Positions 54,437 to 64,000 of a stretch of 64,000 bases of DNA are shown here, piece after piece (position 1 is the stretch's first letter; each line of letters begins with the position of its first letter). The translations under genes were made by a program, and so were the position numbers. The DNA comes from Cladorrhinum sp. PSN259. Its lineage: Eukaryota; Ascomycota; Sordariomycetes; Sordariales; Podosporaceae. Below the pieces are notes generated by a model. The model saw nothing but the letters and a program-made list of their open reading frames with translations. It was not told the DNA's origin and searched no databases. Location of the stretch: positions 332,533-396,532 of the forward strand of contig MU867097.1 in the NCBI GenBank assembly GCA_033725935.1. The letters run 5' to 3'.

Positions 54437-55554
54437 ATGGCGCCTCCTTCACCTTCACCGTCAGCGATGAGCAGTCGGCCCAAAGTAGCCGGTCGGACTT
54501 TCATTCTCCTTGCCAGCCTTGCGCTGTTCGTTGATCCCTCACTCTCTTCCTCACCCGCTTCGGCCCCTCGCAGCCACATCCGAGGCATATCCCGACGTCT
54601 CGATGGTGAACATGTCACCCTCTCAGATTGCCGAGACAAATCCAACGTCTTTTCATCACAAGCAGCTTACTTCCCTGGCGAACCCGGACCGACACCCCAG
54701 GATGTCTCCGTTATAACAACAGAGCCCGGGCAGGCCGCACTTTGGATCAACACCAACACGACAGCTCTCTTTACCGGCACCAGCGTCAAGTTCACAGCAA
54801 CTCTTGGCCCCAAGGTCAGCGACGGAGAATTTGCTGGGACGGGAGAGAACGGCTACACCACGTTTACCTGCTGGCAGGAATACAAGCCCAACCTATACGA
54901 GTATGACAAGACTACCTGCTCGCAGGTCTATGACTGCAATCATGATCCTATGCCATGTATGTTTGATCCACATCACTCTATAATTGAAGGGTAGCCACTT
55001 ACACAAAGACAAACAATGCAGCTGCCCTCCCGACTTCCTCGCCGACGTCCAGCCCAGCGGGAAGCGGGGGTTTGGCAAAGGGTGCCCAAATTGGCATCGC
55101 GGTTGGAGCCGTCGGTGCGTTCTTATTTCTGATTGCCACCGTGGCTGTCTGCTGGTATTGGCGAAAGATACGGAAGCAAAACTCGGATGCAGAGAGGCCT
55201 ACCAATAATCCGGAACCAGCTGCTCCCTTCCCGCCGCACATGCCCTTCCCAGCCAGTGGTGATGTCGGAAAGGTACAGACGATGGCTGAGACGCGATACG
55301 AGATGGACGGAAGATGGTATCGGGTTGAGATGTCATGCGAGCATGGGAAGGTTGAATTGGATACCGAGGGGGTGGCACAATTGCCTGCGAACGAGATTGA
55401 GATCAATGAGAAGAAGGATTTGAAGCCGTATGAAAAAACGGATTTGAAGGTCGATGAGAAGACGGATGTGAAGGCGGATGTGCGGTCTTTCTTGACAGAC
55501 TCGCCGACTTTGACCAAAACTGATCCTGCCCCACAGAAGGAGCCGGGAGAGTAG
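54437..55554 (+). CDS. Single-pass membrane protein with secreted-type ectodomain, function unknown
   Basis: Two exons: 54437-54956 and 55022-55554, giving 350 aa. The 65-bp intron (GTATGT...CAG) is in phase 1. Residues about 16-38 form a signal peptide or anchor (VAGRTFILLASLALFVDPSL). The ectodomain to about 175 has paired cysteines (FTCWQEY; TTCSQVYDCNHDP). A Ser/Pro/Gly stem (SALPTSSPTSSPAGSGG) leads to one membrane helix near 192-216 (IGIAVGAVGAFLFLIATVAV) followed by a stop-transfer WYWRKIRKQ. The cytosolic tail holds a YEMDGRWYRVEM block and short lysine-acid repeats (KKDLKPYEKTDLKVDEKTDV). This layout is common among fungal surface proteins and putative wall sensors. No specific family is assigned. 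Confidence 0.82.
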
Positions 55555-56320
55555 TTAATGAATATTGATAATATTGGAATTCAAATCCCTCGTCACCACT
55601 CTGGTGGTTTCATTGCGGTACGTTGCCATGATTTGTGGTTGTGAAAGGGGATACAAAGCTCAGCAGTAAATACACTAGTATCCGTGTGACGGGTGTTGGT
55701 TGCAAGTTTCCAGGAAACTGGAATCATATCTCCGCAACCATCCAATCAAAGCTTTCCCAATGGAACAATCCACAAACCAACAATGGGACAATGAGTTGTT
55801 GGCGTTCCCACTTCAGCTGCACGTCTTTGACCGTTTTGACTTTTTAAAGGAAGGCTCCTCAATCAATACATTAAGCCCAACGCACAGATGCAACCACCCC
55901 CGGCTTGGCACGGTTCACGGCGTGCCATCCGATAAGAAAATAAACTCTGCCCCTCCGCCCCTCTGCTGCCCCTCCACCTTCCTTGGCGATCGCTGGAGTC
56001 CGGGGACCCGAAAAAATTCACCGCCCCACGTTGGTAGTGGGCCTCGTGGGCCTCAACTTGGTGGTCTCGACATGGGCGATTGCAAAAAAAATTCACCGAA
56101 CTGGTAGGGGAGTCCGGTCTTCAATGACCCTGACTCAATTCCACCAAATGACTCCATCCTGGGCAGTTGCACCATTGATCAACTGCCCCGCGACCGCTGC
56201 CACTTTAGTCTGCAGCTAAAAAGAAACCGCTTGCCCTCTTTCCTCCCTCCAATTTTTATCCAACGGTTCATCCCAAGCCACTTCTTCATCCATCCTTTAC
56301 CTGGCACGTCATACAACACA
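55555..56320. other. Intergenic region, promoter of GTP cyclohydrolase I gene
   Basis: No gene is supported. Sequence from about 55860 to 56120 is rich in short GC-containing words on both strands but without motifs. The ATG of the next gene is preceded by CAACACA. Confidence 0.5.
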
Positions 56321-57399
56321 ATGGTCGCTCTCGATTATGTCTCCGGCTCTGACAGCCCATCGTCAAGCTCCTCTACAAGAAGTGGCAAGGATAAGTCCCA
56401 CAAGCGAAGCAGCAAGCATGGCGACCACAGCACCAAGAAGCGATCGCGCGACGCCCTCAACGACACCACCACTGCAAAAACCCACGGCACAATTACCAAG
56501 GGCGAGCGTCGCTCAAGCGTGAGCAAGCCAGCTCGAGACCTCCGCGACCAACCCGCCGAGCCTCCGCGCAAGAAGAAAAAGAAGTCAAAAACCTCCCGCA
56601 GCGCTCCGACACCGGACGGCGAAGAAGAAACATCCCTCACTCGTTCCCCATCCCCAGTAATCGACTTTGACGGCCTCTCCCGCCCGTCGCGCGGCACTCG
56701 CGAACGTCTTGAAGAAACCGAGGAGCAAAAGCAAGCTCGTCTGGAGCGCATGAAGGGAGCTGTGCGCACAATCCTCGAGTGCGTCGGCGAGGACCCTGAG
56801 AGGGAAGGCATCCTAGCTACTCCTGAGCGCTATGCCAAAGCATTGCTCTTCTTGACCAAGGGGTATCAGGAGAATGTCAGGGACATTGTCAACGGTGCTA
56901 TCTTTAACGAGGGGCACAATGAGATGGTATGCTTCCCTCCCCTTACACCAATTCCTCAACCTCTCTTCCATACTCTAGCGCTTCCCCTTCAACCAAAACA
57001 CCCGCTAACTTTTCTGCGCCCCAGGTCATCGTCAAAGACATCGAAATATTCTCCATGTGCGAGCACCACATGGTCCCATTCACCGGAAAGATGCACATTG
57101 GGTACATCCCCTCCAACGCAGTTTTGGGTCTCTCTAAACTTCCCCGCATCGCCGAGATGTTTGCTCGCCGGCTGCAGATCCAGGAGCGCCTGACGAAAGA
57201 GGTGGCAAATGCCATCATGGAGATCCTTAAGCCTCAGGGCGTCGCTGTCGTCATGGAGTCGAGCCATCTGTGCATGGTCATGCGCGGAGTCGAGAAGACG
57301 ACGACCTCAACAATTACTAGCTGTGTGCTCGGATGCTTTGAGAGGAAGGAGAAGACGAGGAATGAGTTCTTGAGCCTTATTGGGGTTAATCGCCGATAA
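56321..57399 (+). CDS. FOL2: GTP cyclohydrolase I
   Basis: Two exons: 56321-56926 and 57025-57399, giving 326 aa. The 98-bp intron (GTATGC...CCAG, phase 0) joins NEGHNEM to VIVKDIEIFSMCEHHMVPF. The first 130 residues are a Ser/Lys-rich, probably disordered extension with a basic KKKKKSK run, common in fungal homologues. The catalytic domain starts near 145 (AVRTILECVGEDPEREGILA) and shows the zinc Cys and His in MCEHHMVPFTGKMHIGY and the second Cys in ESSHLCMVMRGVEK. The enzyme converts GTP to dihydroneopterin triphosphate, the first step to folate and pterins, as a cytosolic decamer. The symbol follows yeast FOL2. Confidence 0.95.
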
Positions 57400-58622
57400 G
57401 AAACAGCAACCTAGTTTTGTGTGCGCGGCGCATAAGATCAAAGGGATGGTAATGGATGGGTTGGACGGACGATATTTTTCAACAAAAACAGAAAGAATAA
57501 TGGAATGGCATCGATGCCTTGCAATTCTATGGGTGGGCGGCGGATCATTTGATTTTCTTCCCTTTTGCTAATGGACTTTTGCATTTTGGAATGGCGTTTT
57601 CGGGTGGGAATTGGATTGGATCTCGGGGCCTTTGCTTTTTCATCAAAAGATAAAAGGGGGTGAATAACTTCAAAAATGCTTTGGGGGTCTCCTGGGTCAG
57701 CTTCTGAAAAAAATGGAGAAAACGGATCTCAACATCGGGATTTATGGCGGGCTGTCTTTTTTTTTTCTTGTTTTTTTTTGGGGGGGGCGTTTCTGCATTT
57801 TTTGGGGGTTATTCGAGCATTCAACAAAACACACACTTTGTATCTTTGTATACCATGAAAACTCAACATTTGTACTATACAGGGAGCTGGCTGGTTGTTC
57901 TCTTACTCTATGAGCGAGCGGGCGAGCGAGCGAGCGGGCGGAATATTTGGTTCCAGGTTATTAGATACCACTCACTAAAATTGGAATCTATCTAAGCAGC
58001 GTATCTAATTTAAATGACATAGCTGGCATCATCATTGTGGGTTATTCAACTACCAGACATAATGAATCAATAAAATCAGTGTCTAGTCCATTTTCAAATA
58101 TTTGAAACATGTTCATCATAGAAAATTGAAATTGTGGTGACTTTTTTTGGTACCAGGTAGGTCAAAAGTGACAGATATAATACAGATTTTTTTTTAAAAA
58201 AAAATCTATAACTTCAAGACCAGCAACAGCGCTCGACAACGACAACTCGCTGCTGGGCCAGAGTACTGTTATACACAAAGAGTATCTGCTACAACCGTAC
58301 GATATTGTACGTACATGTACATCCCTCCTGGGCTTCCTCCTCCTTTCTTTTTCTTTTAGCTCTTCCCTAATACTTCCTCCTCTGAATAAGTAATAACTGA
58401 AACCATAAAAGCACTCTTTAAAAACGCCAAACATGCTTTCGTGTTTGAATGGTAAATATCCTTGCGCCCCAATTTCATGAAAATCTTCAGTCCAACCAAA
58501 AACTCCAAAGCCAAAACCAAAGATGTTGGAGCCGAGAGAAGTAGAAAAAAAAAAGTAATACAACCAGTGGAGATGCTCTTCCGGAAAAAATCAAGCCATC
58601 CGAGGAGGGAATGGAAAGGATT
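57400..58622. other. Convergent intergenic region, no gene seen
   Basis: This is the 3' region shared by the GTP cyclohydrolase gene (+) and the mitochondrial carrier gene (-). It contains T/G homopolymer tracts at 57752-57807, a (GCGAGCGG)-like run at 57912-57941 and an A/T palindromic tract at 58188-58205. No frame has motifs. Confidence 0.5.
57912..57941. repeat. Short GCGA/GCGG tandem run
   Basis: A 30-bp stretch of alternating GAGC/GGGC units in otherwise AT-rich 3' flank. It is a simple repeat with no assigned role. Confidence 0.8.
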
Positions 58623-60074
58623 TTATATCTCCTTCTTCTCGTTCCCTTCCCCATTAGCCAACTTCTTCTCATTAACTCCCCTAAACACCCTCTTGCCAAC
58701 TTCATAACTGCTGATCATCACGGCGCAAGCCGGCGCAACCTTCAGCGTCCTCGGTATCCACCCCCTCCACAGACCTGCCGCGCCCTCCGTCCTAAATATA
58801 TGCCACAACAACCTCGTCATGCTCTGTTCTTCTGGCGCTGCGGCCGCAGCAGAGGCAGATGATGCAGCAGAACTCATTTTCCCATCCTTAAAAATCTGGG
58901 CTCTCGTCTTGCCCACATCGAATGGCATAGTCGCCACGCTCGCAAACGCACCCGACGCAGCACCAGCGATGAAGCTGTCCGTGAACGTATCGGCATGGTT
59001 CTCCCTGCTCTGGCTGCGTCGTCTTGCCCTTCCTCTGTCCTTTCCCTTTTGGTCAAGATCGAGTTCTAGACTCCTCCCTCGGCCGCGTTCACGAGCGTCT
59101 GTGAGTTTGCCTCGGATGGTTTCATATCCCCACCAGTACATTGCTGAGAAGGGCACATCTCGCCAAAGTGTGAGAGTCAAGCCGCGCCATAACGATCGAT
59201 ATCCATGTTGTTGGACCATAGTCTTCACTCCTCTCAACGTATCCGCCAGATCTTCTGAGGATGACCCTCCCTGAGCGGCTTGTAGCCGGGTTCGGAATAA
59301 CTCGATGGGTGATACCGCAGTAGCCGCAAGTGTGCGAGCCACGGAACCGGCTATTAATGGTGCGTAATCGTCTCGGAGGCCGGTGGCTCGTTGAATAGGA
59401 GAGGTAGGGTGGAAGCGCAGCCAGTCGTAACCAGTCAGGTAGATTATGTTTGCCGGAATGGCCATGAGAAGCGTCGGGGAGAGTCCGCGCCAGAGAGTGG
59501 TGAATCCTTCATTGCGGGCGATCTTACGTAGACCATCAAGAGTCGAGTTGAATGTTCGTTGTTGTGTTTGTTCGACGGCGCATTCTATTGCTGGTGATGC
59601 GCCCTGTACTCGGGGTCCGACAACGCATACTTCGGAGTTGTTGTTCATAAAGAACACTTCACGGCAGCAGGCAGTGACGCCGAGGTTGTTTGGACGAAAC
59701 GCATTCGGAGTTGATATTGCCAGGCGGGAGAAGTCGGCGGGAAGAGGGGTGAATGATGTAGCTGGCGGTTGAGAAAGACTCTGGGATTGCCATCGTATTC
59801 GCACGACATCGAGAGGAGTTACTAGGAGGCCGGTGACTAAACTTCCTGATGTTGCAGAAAGCATTTTTTGAAATGTGGTGATTTCGACGGGATCATCGGG
59901 GATTACGGGCCCGGCAGCGGTGACTGCAGGCAGAGTTGATTTGACCATCCTCTCATGGTTATGTGCGACGTCGAGATCTGCTGGCGATTGCGCGCCTTGT
60001 TGAAGGAGGCCCATGAATTGGATATGTGGACGGGAAAGTGAATGCGAATGTCCGAGGGAGGGGTGAGATGCCAA
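58623..60074 (-). CDS. MTM1: Mitochondrial carrier of the MTM1/SLC25A39-40 type
   Basis: Single frame of 483 aa. Three carrier repeats are visible, each with the Px[DE]xx[KR] signature: TPLDVVRIR at about 100, SPIELFRTR at about 265 and MPFDVGKTR at about 385. The opening TFQKMLSATSGSLVTGLLVT is typical of this subfamily. Inserts between helices make the protein longer than the usual 300 residues, as in SLC25A39/40. Human SLC25A39/40 import glutathione into mitochondria, and yeast Mtm1 affects manganese/iron handling and Sod2. The inner-membrane role here is inferred from that. A second in-frame Met at residue 43 (MVKSTLPAV) could be the true start. It diverges from MSH2. Confidence 0.9.
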   Translation of the reverse strand: MASHPSLGHSHSLSRPHIQFMGLLQQGAQSPADLDVAHNHERMVKSTLPAVTAAGPVIPDDPVEITTFQKMLSATSGSLVTGLLVTPLDVVRIRWQSQSLSQPPATSFTPLPADFSRLAISTPNAFRPNNLGVTACCREVFFMNNNSEVCVVGPRVQGASPAIECAVEQTQQRTFNSTLDGLRKIARNEGFTTLWRGLSPTLLMAIPANIIYLTGYDWLRFHPTSPIQRATGLRDDYAPLIAGSVARTLAATAVSPIELFRTRLQAAQGGSSSEDLADTLRGVKTMVQQHGYRSLWRGLTLTLWRDVPFSAMYWWGYETIRGKLTDARERGRGRSLELDLDQKGKDRGRARRRSQSRENHADTFTDSFIAGAASGAFASVATMPFDVGKTRAQIFKDGKMSSAASSASAAAAAPEEQSMTRLLWHIFRTEGAAGLWRGWIPRTLKVAPACAVMISSYEVGKRVFRGVNEKKLANGEGNEKKEI

Positions 60075-60701
60075 TCTTCAATGTTCCCAGACGCCTGCAG
60101 CACTAAGATAACAGTTGTGGAGCTGTTACCTTTTTGCTGGAATCACTTCTTGCTGCAGCTTCACCCTTTGTTCGGTTCCTCGGTGGGGCGGGAAGGGGAG
60201 AGATGGAGGGGGAAGGGATGAAAGGTCGAGAAAGAGGAAGGGGTGGGAAAAGCGGCAGCAATTGGCAATGGTGACGTTGACCGGAGATCTCTAAAGTAAT
60301 CCACAGGTGTGGTGGCGGCGGACGTTGAGAAAAAATTATGGTTATCGCCGGTTTACGGAATCCCTCGGCGGGATTCCAGCACCCTCCTCGGTACCTGCGA
60401 CCGAACAGCTGCCAGTGACGCACTTCTTGCAGGGGACCACATGAAAAAAAAACTCAACAATTGATCCCCACAGCACGTGCTGATAAGGTAATTTTTATCC
60501 AATGACCCCGCGATCAAAATGTGGATACCCGTTGCAGTGACACGCTAAAGCGCGTAAACCCTGTAAGGCTTAATCGAGTCGCGTCCCCCAGCACCCACGA
60601 CAGGGGACGATTGGAGGAAGCTGCAATTGGGACTCTTTCATCTCAACTTTCACAAGTCAACCCAACACCTCAGGCTGACGTTCAGACATACCCACACAAA
60701 C
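60075..60701. promoter_or_regulatory. Divergent promoter region MTM1 / MSH2
   Basis: There are 627 bp between the two ATGs and no gene inside. Two CGCGT words lie on the MSH2 side at 60551-60555 and 60580-60584; they match the core of the MBF (MCB, ACGCGT) site known to time S-phase genes in yeast. Functional use here is inference. Confidence 0.4.
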
Positions 60702-63479
60702 ATGTCTTCAAGACCAGAACTCAAAGTCGACGATGAACATGGCTTCATCCGCTACTACAAATCCCTTCCCACCGTCGACGAGGACGTGATCCGAATCTTC
60801 GATCGAGGCGACTGGTACACCGCTCATGGCGAAGATGCCAACTTCATCGCCCGAACCGTCTACAAGACCACCTCTGTTGTGAGGCAACTCGGCAAAAATG
60901 ATCACACCGGTCTGCCATCAGTCACCATGACCGTCACAGTCTTTCGACAATTCCTTCGCGAAGCCCTCTACAAGCTCGGCAAACGCATCGAAATATATGC
61001 AAGTCCCAATGGGAGGATGAACTGGAAGATCGTCAAGCAGGCCTCACCGGGCAACTTACAAGATGTCGAGGATGACTTGGGTGGCCAATTTGAGGGTGCC
61101 CCTGTGATATTGGCTGTCAAGATCATGGCAAAGGCATCCGAAGCCCGAACAGTTGGAGTCTGCTTTGCGGATGCCAGTGTCAGAGAACTGGGTGTCAGTG
61201 AATTCCTCGACAACGACCTGTACTCCAATTTTGAATCACTTCTCATTCAGCTTGGCGTCAAGGAGTGTCTTGTACAAATAGACAAGGCGGAGAAGGACAA
61301 AGACCCAGAGTTGGCAAAGCTCAGACAGATCATAGACAATTGCGGGATCGCGATTTCAGAGAGACCAGCCAGCGACTTTGGCATCAAGGACATCGAGCAG
61401 GACCTGGCACGGCTGTTGAAGGATGAGAGGTCGGCAACCATGCTGCCACAGACCGAACTCAAACTTGCTATGGGCTCAGCAGCCGCCCTCATCAAGTATC
61501 TCGGTGTCATGCATGATGCCTCAAACTTTGGGCAGTACCAGCTTTACCAACACGACCTCGCTCAGTTTATGAAGCTTGATGCGGCAGCTCTCAAGGCACT
61601 CAACCTGATGCCCGGTGCGAGGGACGGTTCCAAGACGATGAGTTTGTACGGTTTGTTGAACCACTGCAAAACACCGCTTGGCAGCAGATTGTTGTCGCAG
61701 TGGCTCAAACAGCCGTTGATGGACAAAGAGGAGATTGAGAAGCGTCAGCAGCTTGTCGAGGCGTTCGCAAACGACACCGACCTGCGGCAAACAATGCAAG
61801 AGGAGCATCTCAGATCCATTCCCGATCTGTTCAGACTGTCAAAGCGGTTCCAGCGCAACAAGGCCACTCTAGAAGATGTTGTCAGAGCATACCAAGTCAT
61901 CATCCGTCTTCCTGGCTTTCTTGGTACTCTGGAAGGCATAATGGATGAGAAGTATCGTGATCCTCTGGACGAGATCTACACCAACAAACTTCGTGAGCTT
62001 TCCGACAGCTTGGTCAAGCTTCAAGAAATGGTTGAGACCACTGTAGATCTCGATGCGTTGGAAAATCATGAGTTCATCATCAAGCCTGACTTTGACGACG
62101 GCCTCCGCGTCATCCGCAAGAGACTCGACAAGCTCCGATCCGACCTCAACAAAGAATTCTCCGAGGCAGCAAGCGATCTAGCCCAAGAGAAGGACAAGAA
62201 GATCTTTCTCGAGAACCACAAAGTCCATGGGTGGTGCATGCGCCTTACCCGTACCGAAGCAGGCTGCATCCGCGGCAAGTCAAAGTACCTAGAGTGTTCG
62301 ACGCAGAAGAACGGCGTCTACTTTACCACAAAGACCATGCAAGGTTATCGTCGGGAATTCGACCAGCTCTCGCAGAACTATAACCGCACTCAGAGCGGTC
62401 TGGTGAACGAGGTTGTTGGTGTAGCAGCTTCCTACTGCCCTGTCATCGAGAGACTAGCCGGCGTCCTAGCCCATCTCGACGTGATCGTCTCCCTCGCTCA
62501 CACCGCAGCCTATGCTCCAACCTCTTACGTCCGCCCAACCATTCACCCCCGTGGACAAGGCCAGACAGTCCTAGTCGAAGCCCGCCACCCGTGCTTGGAA
62601 ATGCAGGATGACGTCTCCTTCATCACCAACGACGTAACCCTCAAAAGAGACGAATCCTCGTTTCTAATCATCACCGGTCCAAATATGGGCGGCAAATCCA
62701 CATACATTCGCCAAATAGGCGTCATCGCTCTCATGGCACAGATAGGCAGTTTCGTCCCGTGTACGTCGGCAGAACTCACAATCTTTGATTCCATCCTTGC
62801 CCGCGTTGGTGCTTCTGACTCCCAGTTGAAGGGAGTATCAACATTCATGGCTGAGATGCTTGAGACTGCCAATATTCTCAAGTCAGCCACTTCAGAGTCT
62901 CTGATCATAATTGATGAACTTGGCCGCGGCACTTCGACCTATGACGGATTCGGTCTAGCCTGGGCTATATCAGAACACATCGTCAAGGAAATAGGGTGCT
63001 TTGCTCTGTTCGCTACTCACTTCCATGAGCTTACTGCTCTGGCGGATCAGTATCCTCAAGTTCAGAACCTGCACGTCACTGCGCACATTACAGGGTCAGA
63101 CTCGGCAGACGAGAAAGCGAAGCGGGAAGTTACATTGCTCTACAAGGTCGCTCCCGGGATATGCGATCAGAGCTTCGGCATTCACGTTGCTGAGCTAGTA
63201 AGGTTCCCTGATAAGGTAGTCCGTATGGCTAAGAGAAAAGCAGATGAGTTGGAGGACTTCACTACCAAGCATGAGGAAGGCGGGCTTGGGGTAAAGTATA
63301 GCAAGGATGACGTGGAAGAGGGCAGTGCGCTATTGAAAGATTTGTTGGTGAAGTGGAAGGATGAGTGTAAAGATAAGGGGATGGAGAAGGAGGAGATGGT
63401 TAGGAGGTTGAGGGAACTGGTCAAGGGTGATGAGAAGTTGCGCGGGAATCCGTTTTTTGAGAGTGTCAAGGCTTTGTGA
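60702..63479 (+). CDS. MSH2: MSH2: DNA mismatch recognition protein
   Basis: Single frame of 925 aa, close to the length of other fungal MSH2 proteins. The start ATG 60702 (CAAACATGTC) gives MSSRPELKVDDEHGFIRYYK; an in-frame upstream ATG at 60627 adds 25 unlikely residues. The mismatch-binding and connector domains fill about 1-300, levers and clamp 300-620, and the MutS ATPase 620-860. Walker A is GPNMGGKSTYIRQIG near 658, Walker B DELGRGTSTYDGFGLAW near 738, and the ATHFHELTAL block follows. The lack of the Phe-x-Glu mismatch motif fits MSH2, which relies on MSH6 or MSH3 for it. The heterodimers find mispairs and loops behind the fork in the nucleus. Confidence 0.97.
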   Translation: MSSRPELKVDDEHGFIRYYKSLPTVDEDVIRIFDRGDWYTAHGEDANFIARTVYKTTSVVRQLGKNDHTGLPSVTMTVTVFRQFLREALYKLGKRIEIYASPNGRMNWKIVKQASPGNLQDVEDDLGGQFEGAPVILAVKIMAKASEARTVGVCFADASVRELGVSEFLDNDLYSNFESLLIQLGVKECLVQIDKAEKDKDPELAKLRQIIDNCGIAISERPASDFGIKDIEQDLARLLKDERSATMLPQTELKLAMGSAAALIKYLGVMHDASNFGQYQLYQHDLAQFMKLDAAALKALNLMPGARDGSKTMSLYGLLNHCKTPLGSRLLSQWLKQPLMDKEEIEKRQQLVEAFANDTDLRQTMQEEHLRSIPDLFRLSKRFQRNKATLEDVVRAYQVIIRLPGFLGTLEGIMDEKYRDPLDEIYTNKLRELSDSLVKLQEMVETTVDLDALENHEFIIKPDFDDGLRVIRKRLDKLRSDLNKEFSEAASDLAQEKDKKIFLENHKVHGWCMRLTRTEAGCIRGKSKYLECSTQKNGVYFTTKTMQGYRREFDQLSQNYNRTQSGLVNEVVGVAASYCPVIERLAGVLAHLDVIVSLAHTAAYAPTSYVRPTIHPRGQGQTVLVEARHPCLEMQDDVSFITNDVTLKRDESSFLIITGPNMGGKSTYIRQIGVIALMAQIGSFVPCTSAELTIFDSILARVGASDSQLKGVSTFMAEMLETANILKSATSESLIIIDELGRGTSTYDGFGLAWAISEHIVKEIGCFALFATHFHELTALADQYPQVQNLHVTAHITGSDSADEKAKREVTLLYKVAPGICDQSFGIHVAELVRFPDKVVRMAKRKADELEDFTTKHEEGGLGVKYSKDDVEEGSALLKDLLVKWKDECKDKGMEKEEMVRRLRELVKGDEKLRGNPFFESVKAL

Positions 63480-63865
63480 GATGGGTATAAATGGAAAAAG
63501 GTTGATTGATTTATGCGTAAGGGACAGGACGTGTATCACGGAATGGCAATGGGATTCTTATGATGTGGTTATCGGATTTGGTATGGAGTTGGTGTTTGCG
63601 TCTGGGAAATAATAGGTAGCAACAAGGTGTGTTATATGTCATATGACTATCATACAACATGGCTCAATTGAACTATCTGCCACGACCTGGTCGGGCGCGT
63701 ACGCCACTGGCGCCCACAACCAAGATCTCTGGATGCCTTCAACGGTTACCAGATGTGGTGATAAAGCCAGCTGCCAGGGCAAATGCCCTGGCCGCACACA
63801 GCCAAGAAAACCACATTAGTTAAACCTTCTTCCAGACCTCTATTCAAGCTTCTTCCCAATTCTTT
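63480..63865. other. 3' flank of MSH2
   Basis: No gene is supported. A perfect 9-bp inverted repeat with a 2-nt spacer (GCCAGGGCA-AA-TGCCCTGGC) lies at 63773-63792, a possible hairpin. The 14-bp minisatellite starts just to the right. Confidence 0.5.
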
Positions 63866-63866
63866 T

Positions 63867-64000
63867 CTTCCATTCATCTTCATCCATTCATCTTCTTCCA
63901 TTCGTCTTCTTCCATTCGTCTTCTTCCATTCGTCTTCTTCCATTCGTCTTCTTCCATTCGTCTTCTTCCATTCGTCTTCTTCCATTCGTCTTCTTCCATG
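63867..64000. repeat. 14-bp minisatellite running off the window
   Basis: Tandem copies of TTCGTCTTCTTCCA, about eight or nine, of which the leftmost are degenerate (TTCATC variants). The array is not closed at base 64000. Because 14 is not a multiple of three, the minus strand reads as a 14-residue repeat (EEDEWKKTNGRRRM) with no stop. I read this as a repeat artefact, not a gene, though the right flank is not visible. Confidence 0.9.

Noticed and set aside
63746..63985. 79-codon minus-strand frame made of EEDEWKKTNGRRRM repeats
   Set aside because: It is explained fully by the 14-bp minisatellite. No unique protein sequence supports a gene within the window.

Overview
This window looks like nuclear DNA of a filamentous ascomycete, most likely a sordariomycete and plausibly of the Sordariales. 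The genes are intron-poor. The introns that can be placed are mostly 53-190 bp with GTRNGT donors and AG acceptors. The gene content (Clr5-domain, DUF1996 and DUF3632 proteins, allantoate-permease-type and 14-TMS MFS transporters, a tannase relic) is typical of Pezizomycotina. I see no viral, bacterial or CRISPR-type block. I resolved about 20 intact protein genes and joined exons by eye wherever frame, splice signals and conserved motifs agreed.

Left third (1-21 kb): HEL2/ZNF598 ribosome-quality-control E3 ligase (+) converges on the unfolded-protein-response sensor IRE1 (-). Next come a weak small gene candidate, a three-exon Pro-rich/Cys-containing protein (-), a Clr5-domain protein (-), a secreted DUF1996 protein (+), a probable gene relic, and a small three-exon gene (+) whose frame stays open for 89 codons beyond its stop.

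Middle (21-44 kb): a divergent SNF2-like ATPase (+), a GPI-anchored guanyl-specific RNase of the T1/N1 family (-), a DUF3632 protein (+), a tRNA-like Pol III unit with an aberrant anticodon arm, RFT1 (-, with a second C-terminal exon), a 14-TMS MFS exporter (+), a decayed tannase gene (-) with a second decayed gene (+) lodged inside it, an ACS-type MFS permease (-), a fungal protein with a conserved N-terminal half (-), and the complex I subunit NDUFB8 (-).

Right third (44-64 kb) is dense housekeeping: SWR1 (+), an RNT1-like RNase III (+), dihydroorotase (+), a single-pass membrane protein (+), GTP cyclohydrolase I (+), the mitochondrial carrier MTM1 (-) divergent from the mismatch-repair gene MSH2 (+), and a 14-bp minisatellite running off the end.

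The genes do not form one pathway or an obvious biosynthetic cluster. I found no convincing new multi-gene system. The most unusual items are the open frame after the stop at 20069-20071, the nested double pseudogene at 35-37.8 kb, the divergent SNF2 protein and the tRNA-like hairpin unit. RFT1 and IRE1 are both ER proteins but are far apart, and nothing in the sequence ties them together.
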